Source: Candidatus Rifleibacteriota bacterium (GTDB lineage: Bacteria > UBP17 > UBA6191 > JACPRK01). Taken from it: a DNA stretch of 16,650 nucleotides. Made by a program: the position numbers and the translations under genes. Of the stretch, positions 7,493 to 13,318 are shown in pieces (within the stretch, counting starts at the first letter, position 1; every line of letters begins with the position of its first letter). The notes below the pieces were generated by a model. The model did no database searches and was not told the origin of the DNA. It worked only from the letters and a program-made list of their open reading frames with translations. The stretch is from contig JACQZL010000321.1 in the NCBI GenBank assembly GCA_016213865.1, positions 1-16,650 of the forward strand, in the 5' to 3' direction.

Positions 7493-8806
7493 TCAGGACA
7501 TGCGGCCAACGCACCGCGAAGACGGGAAGAGCGCGGCGGACGCGAAGCGCAGGTGCTGGGCGAGACGCCTGAGACTCAGTCGGACACTGCGCCATCGCCG
7601 GCGCCACTCGGGCACTTGACCGGACAACTTCGAGGCCGGTGTTCCCTCGTGGTCGGTGTAGCGGAAGTGCCACCAGATGTCGAAGGCCTCCAGGACCTCC
7701 AGGGTCTTGCGGAAGTCTGCCTCGGTCTCGCTCGGGAATCCCACCATGATGTGCGTGTAGAACAGAGTTTCCGGGCTGATGCGCTTCCAGGCGCGTACGG
7801 TCTCGGCGATCTCGCCGACGTCGTAGTGACGGTTCATGAGCGACAGGATCCTCGGAGAGCCGCTCTGGATCGGGATGTTGATGCTGCGGATGTTCGTGTC
7901 GGCCAGGAGGGCCGAGTAGGCATCCCGTTCGCCTTCGAGCCAGTGCGGGTTCAGATAGAGGATATCTAGGGGAAGCTCCGGATACCGGCCGCTGATGGCG
8001 CGCACCAACTTCGGGAGCGACTCTCCGATATCGAGCCCGTAGCTTCCGCAGTCGTCGGCGACCAGGCAGAGACTCCGGCCGACTTCGCGGGCCGCCTCGA
8101 CATCGCCGAGGATGTCTTCGATGGCACGAGACCTCACCGGTCCCTTGGCCTTCTTGATCACGCAGTAGCTGCAGTTGCTGGCACAGCCCGACCCGATCTC
8201 GACAAGCGACTTGGTCTCGAACGAGAACTCGTCCATCACATGCTGGTATGCGACAGCCTCGGGAACCCCTCGACGCACCGGCTCTGCCAGCAGCTTCCGC
8301 ATCCCGCTCATCATGGTAAGGAGGAGTCTCTCGCTCCAGCCGATGAGCTTCGTGTTCTTGTAGAACTTGACGACGTCAGTCTGCCGGAGATAGGCCTCCT
8401 TGATGTCGCGGAACCGGACCCGACGGAAGAAGATCGTGTCGAGTTCCCCGAAGTCCGCGATCCGGATCAAGTGAGGATACGAGGCGCCCAGCTCGCCGTA
8501 CATGGTGTTGAGGCAGCCGACGGATACGATGCTGGCCCCGGGCTTTGCCAGCTTCTCGTAGTCGGAGAACAGGGACATCGAGATCCCGCGAAACTTGCCG
8601 TCGAAGCCGCAAGTGTTGCAGACGATGTACTCGGCATCCCCGGCGTCGGGGACCAGTTGGTGACCGTTCCGCTGCAGGTAGGTGAGAATCCGCGACGACA
8701 GGATGCCGTTGGGGCGGCAAGCCATGTTGGCCGTATCGAGGAACACGCGGAGCGGGACGGCTTGGGATAGCTCGGGGGGGCGAGTTCGTTCTGGCCTGCT
8801 ATTCAT
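7493..8806 (-). CDS. MTTase/MiaB-like radical SAM protein lacking TRAM
   Basis: This 437-residue protein has the two catalytic domains of methylthiotransferases. The N-terminal MTTase domain keeps its three cluster cysteines: C30 (ACRPN), C66 (NTCGF) and C98 (VGCLN). The radical SAM motif is GCASNCSYC with C208, C212 and C215. Typical MiaB/RimO segments follow, such as NIPIQSGS and HIMVGFPSET, and near the end EGTPASKLSGQVPE. The protein stops about 35 residues later, so the TRAM domain that MiaB and RimO use to bind tRNA or ribosomal protein S12 is missing. The linker between C98 and C208 also looks longer than usual, with a hydrophobic insert around 145-195. It therefore probably methylthiolates or otherwise modifies a different substrate, or uses a partner for recognition. 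The ATG at 8806 is chosen; a GTG at 8857 would add 17 residues. Likely transcribed with the downstream 4Fe-4S gene. Confidence 0.82.
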   Translation of the reverse strand: MNSRPERTRPPELSQAVPLRVFLDTANMACRPNGILSSRILTYLQRNGHQLVPDAGDAEYIVCNTCGFDGKFRGISMSLFSDYEKLAKPGASIVSVGCLNTMYGELGASYPHLIRIADFGELDTIFFRRVRFRDIKEAYLRQTDVVKFYKNTKLIGWSERLLLTMMSGMRKLLAEPVRRGVPEAVAYQHVMDEFSFETKSLVEIGSGCASNCSYCVIKKAKGPVRSRAIEDILGDVEAAREVGRSLCLVADDCGSYGLDIGESLPKLVRAISGRYPELPLDILYLNPHWLEGERDAYSALLADTNIRSINIPIQSGSPRILSLMNRHYDVGEIAETVRAWKRISPETLFYTHIMVGFPSETEADFRKTLEVLEAFDIWWHFRYTDHEGTPASKLSGQVPEWRRRWRSVRLSLRRLAQHLRFASAALFPSSRCVGRMS

Positions 8807-8866
8807 TGCATGAGAGAGGAACCGGTCTCCACGCGCGGGGCGCGAACCAGGTCGCACATCCTCCCC

Positions 8867-8895
8867 AAGTTACTACCGGGTCGAGCAAGCGTCAA
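8867..8895 (-). promoter_or_regulatory. Candidate sigma-70 promoter for the radical SAM/4Fe-4S pair
   Basis: On the minus strand, TTGACG (8890-8895) and TAACTT (8867-8872) are separated by exactly 17 bases. The -35 box matches five of six consensus bases and the -10 box only three. Transcription would start near 8860, about 55 bases before the ATG at 8806 and only a few bases before the alternative GTG at 8857. Confidence 0.4.
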
Positions 8896-9308
8896 CGTCC
8901 CCAGGGTTGTCTCCGCCACGAATCCGGGGTCGGCACGAGAGTGACCGGACGAGTATCCTCTGCCTGGAATCGGTTCCGACCGTCTCGCAAAGAGTCAGTG
9001 CTTTTGGCTCTCACGGGTAGGCAGACTCGAGGCGGGCGAGTTGCTCCCCGCCCCGCTAGGGCGAGGACCTGTTCGGCGTGGCCGCCTGACCCGTCCGACG
9101 GCCTGGTCGCGGCTGCCCGAAAACTCCTCAGGCTCACGAGAAACGCCTGCCGCGAGCCATCTGGCCGGCTTCGGCTTGCCCACGCTCCTGGCTGCCCGAG
9201 CCTCCAGGTTGGCCCGACGACTTCAGAAGCTGGCACGGGTTACCGATTTCCCCTCGCAGCTGGCCCTCGACGACCAGATCCCCTCTCCGGCCCTCCCGAG
9301 CCCCCCGT
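8896..9308. other. Intergenic region without recognised gene
   Basis: No convincing gene was seen on either strand. Open frames exist, as expected from low stop-codon frequency in GC-rich DNA, but none has a family signature. A plus-strand stretch around 9160-9290 reads somewhat like protein (GFGLPTLLAARASRLARRLQ) and could be a gene remnant. I cannot support it further. Confidence 0.4.
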
Positions 9309-9429
9309 TTGAACTTCCTATGCTCTGCCGCTCAGGCCACGTTCTCTGCAAACAACGCCGGGTCCAGGGCCAGGCTCTGGCCCTGGTAGTGGTTCGGGGA
9401 CGAAGTCCCCGACAGGGATTGAAGTTCAA
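9309..9429. ncRNA. Candidate structured RNA or palindromic mobile element
   Basis: Three perfect inverted repeats are nested here. An outer 9-bp pair, TTGAACTTC (9309-9317) and GAAGTTCAA (9421-9429), encloses two hairpins. One has a 10-bp stem with a GCT loop (9364-9373 with 9377-9386). The other has an 8-bp stem with a GAA loop (9394-9401 with 9405-9412). Together they fold into a closed multibranch junction with an unpaired 5' stretch of about 46 bases. No open frame of recognised function crosses the element. It could be a small RNA, a cis-regulatory leader, or a short MITE/REP-type element whose outer repeats are terminal inverted repeats. The strand is not decided. No known family was recognised. 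Confidence 0.4.
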
Positions 9430-9551
9430 CGAGGCCCCCTGGATGACATGCTCCCCCGCGGAAGCTGCCTCAAGCCGGAGAGAGCAGGGAGTGCTACGCT
9501 GGTGCTCCGGTACGGTTTCGTGAGGTCGTGGCTTCACGGGGGGGATTCTTC

Positions 9552-10005
9552 ATGCCCTTGGAACAAGGTGGCAAGCCTTTGCCCCACCAACCGCAGTCTG
9601 CAGGCTCGGCGGCTGGGGCCTCGGAGCCTTCGTCCGACAGACCGGCAGCCGCCCGGCCCGGGATCCGTTCACGGCGTCGAGCAGCCGAGCCTCTCCCACC
9701 GGCCGGAGAGACCGAGTGGGCTGACACGCGCCAAGCCTTCGCGCTGACGCTGAGCGACCGGTTTGCCGAGGCGCTCTCGGCCTGCTGCGCGTCCGGGGAA
9801 GGCCCGGCCCCGCTCCAGCGGGCCGTGGCCGCGGCTCCTCCAGTCGGGTGTCACGGACGACGACGCCATTCGGGTCGTCATCGAGGCGGCTGATGTGAAA
9901 TACTGGGTAGGTTCCGCGGGGACGAACATCGCACTCCGAAGTCGGGCTCCAACTCCGGAGGCGAGCGCCGCGTTGCAGGTCCTCCGGTCGTCTGCAGACC
10001 GATGA
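9552..10005 (+). pseudogene. Possible frameshifted small hypothetical gene
   Basis: An ATG at 9552 is preceded by a purine-rich GGGGGGA with a 6-base spacer. The first frame reads through a Pro/Ala-rich segment into a protein-like stretch (WADTRQAFALTLSDRFAEAL). Near 9835 this frame turns into Arg/His-rich sequence. A neighbouring frame then carries SGVTDDDAIRVVIEAADVKY and ends at a TGA at 10003-10005. Joining the two by one frameshift gives a continuous, plausible small protein of about 150 residues. It would end 36 bases before the SEC-C gene. I recognise no family. It could be a decayed gene, a sequencing error, or two unrelated open frames. Confidence 0.35.
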
Positions 10006-10041
10006 GCCGAGGGTAAGGGAGCTTGGAGAGGATTTGAACCG

Positions 10042-11091
10042 ATGAACTCGAGCGTGGCTGAGCAACTGCGGCTCCTGAAAGACGAACCGCCTTGGGACTG
10101 GCCGAGCGACACCACGGAGTTGATTCTCCGAGTCCTGCGCGACCAGGAGGCCCCGGAGGCCGATCGTCTTCTGGCGGTCGAAATGGCGGGCTACAACCCG
10201 GCGATCAACGACGAACAAGCCGAAGCGTTACTGGCCGTCGTGCAGGACAGTTCGGGCCCACCTCGGTTGCGTGGCCAGGCGGCCATTGCCCTGGGCCCCG
10301 CCTTGGAGCAGGCCGACACCGATGGGTTCGAGGGCCACGACGAGACGGAACTCGCTGAAGAGACATTTGACCTGCTCGAGGCGTCTCTGAAGACGCTCTA
10401 CCAGGACACCAGTCTTCCCGAGGACGTCCGGCGCCGGATTCTGGAGGCCTCGGTGCGGGCCCCGCGCGACTGGCACCGTGAAGCGGTGCGGGCCGCGTAC
10501 GACAGTGAGGACAGCGACTGGAAGCTGACCGGCGTCTTCTGCATGAGGTACGTGAGCGGGTTCGGCAAGGAGATTCTCGATTCACTGCACAGCCCGAACG
10601 AGGAAATCGAGTTCCATGCGGTCGGTGCGGCCGGCGAGTGGGGGCTGGAGAAGGCCTGGCCTCACCTCAACCACCTGTTGACGGACCAGGGCACGCCGAG
10701 GCCTTTGCTGATGGCAGCCATCTACTCCGCGCCCGGTGTCAGCCCGCAGGAGGCTCCTGCCATCCTGGCCGAGCTGACCGGCTCGGAGGATGCGGAGATC
10801 GCTGACGCAGCCGCCGAGGCCCTGGAGCTTGCCGAGGGCGGTCTCGGCGACGAGGACGAGTGGGAGTGCGCGCTGTGCGATGGCCTGGAGGACGAGGGCT
10901 GCGACGACGACGTGGAGGAGGCCGACGGGGACTGGCTGGTCGATGAGGCTGCCGGCGATCGCGACGACCTCCTGGGAGCGCGCTCAGAAGCGCCGAGCGA
11001 GCCGATCCACACCGTCAAGGTCGGGCGCAACGAGCCCTGCCCGTGTGGCAGCGGCAAGAAGTCCAAGAAGTGCTGCCTCGGAAACCGCTAG
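10042..11091 (+). CDS. HEAT-like repeat protein with C-terminal SEC-C zinc motif
   Basis: This 349-residue protein is acidic and mostly helical. Residues about 20-270 contain successive short helix pairs rich in Leu, Ala and Glu that look like HEAT/ARM-type repeats (for example RLLAVEMAGYNPAINDEQAE at 42-61). Such repeats usually mediate protein-protein contacts. A very acidic linker follows, containing CALCDG and a run of Asp/Glu. The last 23 residues form a SEC-C motif, VGRNEPCPCGSGKKSKKCC, with metal ligands C333, C335, C344 and C345. The motif is known from the SecA C-terminus, where it binds zinc, and from many uncharacterised proteins. The ATG is preceded by GGAGAGGA about 11 bases upstream, a good ribosome binding site. 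The gene is followed by a 205-base gap before the nuclease-fold gene. The specific partner or function is unknown. Confidence 0.8.
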   Translation: MNSSVAEQLRLLKDEPPWDWPSDTTELILRVLRDQEAPEADRLLAVEMAGYNPAINDEQAEALLAVVQDSSGPPRLRGQAAIALGPALEQADTDGFEGHDETELAEETFDLLEASLKTLYQDTSLPEDVRRRILEASVRAPRDWHREAVRAAYDSEDSDWKLTGVFCMRYVSGFGKEILDSLHSPNEEIEFHAVGAAGEWGLEKAWPHLNHLLTDQGTPRPLLMAAIYSAPGVSPQEAPAILAELTGSEDAEIADAAAEALELAEGGLGDEDEWECALCDGLEDEGCDDDVEEADGDWLVDEAAGDRDDLLGARSEAPSEPIHTVKVGRNEPCPCGSGKKSKKCCLGNR

Positions 11092-11296
11092 GAAACCCTG
11101 GGACACATCACTGGTTTGGGTTTCTCAGGATCCTCGCGTTCAAAGGCACCGGCGGGTCTGCGACGCGAGGCCGGGCGACCCCGCCGAGGAGCGGGGCTCT
11201 CCGGGCCGGGTCGAGCCTGGCAGGACGGGGAGTGCCCGGTGTATTGTTGCCATCGGAGCGGGGATCGTCTCCCTGCCGCAACTCCGAGGATGGTCG

Positions 11297-11902
11297 ATGG
11301 AGCTGCTGCGGTCGCTGGGCAGAGACACCGGATTCTGGAGTTTCGTAGCGGTCCTGACGGGCCTGTCGCTGTTCTTCGGCGTTTCGGCGGAGCTGCAGCG
11401 CCAGCAACTGGGGCGGGGCGGCCCCGAGCAGTCGTTGAAGTCAGGGATTCTCGTGACGGTGGCCGCGATCCTGGACGGCGACGAACTGAGCGTCCTCGAC
11501 GAGGCCGGCAAGCCCTTTGTGGTGCGCATCCTCGGCATCAAGGCCTTCGAGTCGAACTCGTTCGAGCCGGGGATCTCCTCGTTCGGGGAGCGAGCGGCCG
11601 AGGCGCTGCGGAAGAAGCTCTCCAAGGCGAAGGTCGCGCTGCTGTTCCCCGAGTTCAAGCAGGACACGAGCAAACGAGTCCTGTCCTACGTCCAGCTGGG
11701 CAACCTGGACGTCGGGCAGGAGCTCGTCGCGGAAGGGTTGACGCTGGCCTACACGAGATACGAGTTCTCGAAGGAAGCCGAGTACGTCTCGCTCCAGACC
11801 CAGGCGCGGCTCTCCGGGAAGGGCCTCTGGGGCAGCCAGAAGGCGACCGAGAGGGCCATGGCCCTGATCTCGTCGTGGGAGGCCGCGCGCTCAGATGTTT
11901 AG
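11297..11902 (+). CDS. Membrane-anchored staphylococcal nuclease-fold protein
   Basis: This 201-residue protein has one N-terminal TM helix (about 13-30) and an SNase (thermonuclease-like) OB-fold domain at about 48-182. The domain would probably sit outside the cytoplasmic membrane or be tethered to it. Aligned by eye with staphylococcal nuclease, D62 (in ILDGDE) corresponds to D21, R77 to R35, E85 to E43 and R127 to R87, so the catalytic residues remain. The calcium ligand D40 is replaced by K82, and the following Thr-Pro by Ala-Phe. The end of the domain (VAEGLTLAY, then ARLSGKGLWGS) is typical. The ATG at 11297 is favoured over upstream in-frame sequence because GAGGA lies 6 bases before it and the TM anchor follows directly. 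The gene overlaps the potassium channel start by 8 bases. It may cut nucleic acid or be a non-enzymatic OB-fold; the Asp-to-Lys change makes calcium-dependent cleavage uncertain. Confidence 0.82.
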   Translation: MELLRSLGRDTGFWSFVAVLTGLSLFFGVSAELQRQQLGRGGPEQSLKSGILVTVAAILDGDELSVLDEAGKPFVVRILGIKAFESNSFEPGISSFGERAAEALRKKLSKAKVALLFPEFKQDTSKRVLSYVQLGNLDVGQELVAEGLTLAYTRYEFSKEAEYVSLQTQARLSGKGLWGSQKATERAMALISSWEAARSDV

Positions 11903-12950
11903 GCTGCTCTTCGACTTCTTCCGCAAGAAGATGGGGCATCGAGGCCTCAAGATGAAGGTCGCTGTCGCGATCCTCGCCATCGTGGCTTACTCCTCGACCG
12001 GGTACATGTACTTCGAGCTCGCGAACAAGCCCGAGCTGAAGTGGAGCGATGCCGTGTGGTGGTCGCTCGTGACCATGACCACGGTCGGGTACGGAGACTT
12101 CTTCCCGACGACCACGGGAGGCCGGTTCCTCGTCGGCGTCCCGACGATGGTCTTCGGGATCAGCATCCTGGGCTATCTGCTGTCCTCGGTGGCCACGTTC
12201 CTCATCGAAGCGAAATCCAAGGAGTTGAAGGGAATGAAGCAGGTCACGGAGCGAGACCATATCCTCATCGTCCATTTCACCGACGTCAACCGGATCCGGC
12301 AGCTCATCGACGAGCTGCGTGCGGATCCCAAGACGAAGGACCGGGGCGTCGTCCTGATCGACAACGAACTCGCAGAGCTGCCCGCCGAGCTCGAGGAGCT
12401 GGGCGTCCAGTTCGTGCGAGGCAATCCGACCCGCAGGAGCACACTCGAACAGGCCAACGTCCAGGGAGCCGCGTTTGCCATCATTCTCTCGAAGAACCCC
12501 GCCGACGTTCGCTCCGACGACCTCAACCTGGCCGTTACCATGAGCATCGAGGCCGTCAACAGCCAGGTCCTCTCCGTGGCCGAGTGTGTCGACGCCGAGA
12601 GCATCGAGGTGCTGCAGCGCACCGGGTGCGACAGCGTCGTCTGTGCAGCCAGGTTCTCGTCGGGCCTGCTCGTGTGCGAGCTCCTGGATCCGGGCGCGCA
12701 GGACGTGGTCGAGGATCTCTTGAGCATTCGCGTGGGCCAGCAGCTCTACGTGCTGCCCGTTCACGACGTCGAGAACCGCCGGGTCACGGAGCTCAGGGAC
12801 TGTCTCGGCAAGCTGAGCATCCTGCTGATCGGCCTGAAGCGGGGCAAGGAGACGCGCCTCAATCCCGCCCCCGACACGCCCCTCGAGGCCGGCGATCGCG
12901 CCATCTGTATCGGAACCACCCGGCCCGATCGCGTCTCCCTGAAGGCCTGA
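11895..12950 (+). CDS. Two-TM potassium channel with divergent RCK (TrkA-N/TrkA-C) domain
   Basis: The 351-residue protein has the plan of MthK-type channels: TM1 (about 21-41), a pore helix, the selectivity filter TVGYGD (63-68), TM2 (about 78-104), then a cytoplasmic regulator domain. The filter shows it conducts K+. Residues 120-240 follow the RCK N-terminal Rossmann order: beta strand HILIVHF, helix, VVLIDN with its acidic end, VQFVRGNPT, then a strand-helix unit around AAFAIILS. The first loop reads HFTDVNR in place of the usual glycine-rich GxGxxG or MthK-like GWS turn, so nucleotide binding is probably altered. Residues about 260-350 look like a TrkA-C ligand domain. The gene starts inside the last codons of the nuclease-fold gene (ATGTTTAG), indicating translational coupling. 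The function is K+ flux gated by an unknown ligand. The channel call is secure, the ligand is not. Confidence 0.92.
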   Translation: MFRLLFDFFRKKMGHRGLKMKVAVAILAIVAYSSTGYMYFELANKPELKWSDAVWWSLVTMTTVGYGDFFPTTTGGRFLVGVPTMVFGISILGYLLSSVATFLIEAKSKELKGMKQVTERDHILIVHFTDVNRIRQLIDELRADPKTKDRGVVLIDNELAELPAELEELGVQFVRGNPTRRSTLEQANVQGAAFAIILSKNPADVRSDDLNLAVTMSIEAVNSQVLSVAECVDAESIEVLQRTGCDSVVCAARFSSGLLVCELLDPGAQDVVEDLLSIRVGQQLYVLPVHDVENRRVTELRDCLGKLSILLIGLKRGKETRLNPAPDTPLEAGDRAICIGTTRPDRVSLKA

Positions 12951-12994
12951 GCAGGGCCCCTGCTCCTCGGATCTCGTGGTTCACCTTCCACGAG
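12949..12994 (+). terminator. Tandem hairpins at a convergent gene junction
   Basis: A perfect 7-bp stem with a GCC loop (12949-12955 with 12959-12965) begins inside the channel gene's stop codon. Seven bases later comes a second hairpin with a 7-bp stem and 8-base loop (12973-12979 with 12988-12994). No T-run follows either one, so classic intrinsic termination is not supported. Their place between convergent genes still suggests a transcript end or 3' stabiliser. Confidence 0.35.
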
Positions 12995-13318
12995 GAGGAG
13001 TTGCTGGCCGCGCTGCTCGAGGATCTGTCCCTCGCCGGCTGATTGTCGGACTGCGCGAGCGGCTCTCTTCTTCCCCCGGCACGCTCGGCACGTTCCAGAT
13101 ACGTCCCATCGCCGAGCGTCAGGGTCGCCCTCGCCAGGGCGGACTTCGCCCGGCCCGCCCCCAAAGGCGTCTCGAGTTCCCGCGGCGTGCAGGTGTAGAA
13201 CCAGCCGTGTCAGCGCGTGTCAGCGCATTTCAGCGCCGTCCCGCCGTGGCGCGTGCGACGCTGAGGCTCTGCCTCGCGGGGTGGGGCCTCGCGCCCATGG
13301 GGCCTCCGGCCCTCCGCC
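12995..13318. other. Convergent intergenic gap, possible minus-strand gene remnant
   Basis: No complete gene is visible. On the minus strand, from about 13200 down to 13020, the sequence reads protein-like (WFYTCTPRELETPLGAGRAK, then LARATLTLGDGTYLERAERA). An in-frame TGA lies immediately upstream and there is no start or family match, so at most it is a fragment of a decayed gene. The 13240-13318 part is very GC-rich with repeated GAGGC-type words. Confidence 0.3.
13207..13236. repeat. Three tandem 10-bp repeats
   Basis: Two exact copies of GTGTCAGCGC (13207-13216 and 13217-13226) are followed by a third copy with two changes, ATTTCAGCGC (13227-13236). The copies lie in non-coding DNA between convergent genes. 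Units one helical turn apart can act as iterated protein-binding sites, but three units may also be a chance slippage product. Confidence 0.7.

Noticed and set aside
9394..9424. CRISPR-repeat-like sequence (palindrome followed by GGGATTGAA).
   Set aside because: The ending resembles some type I repeats, but only one copy is present, with no regularly spaced second copy and no cas gene in the window.
11092..11124. Inverted repeat GAAACCC/GGGTTTC just after the SEC-C gene as a terminator.
   Set aside because: The loop is 19 bases and no T-run follows, so there is too little support for an intrinsic terminator.
10790..11296. Upstream extension of the nuclease-fold reading frame into the SEC-C gene.
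   Set aside because: That part is out of frame within the SEC-C gene and non-coding after it; the ATG at 11297 has a GAGGA ribosome binding site and directly precedes the TM anchor.
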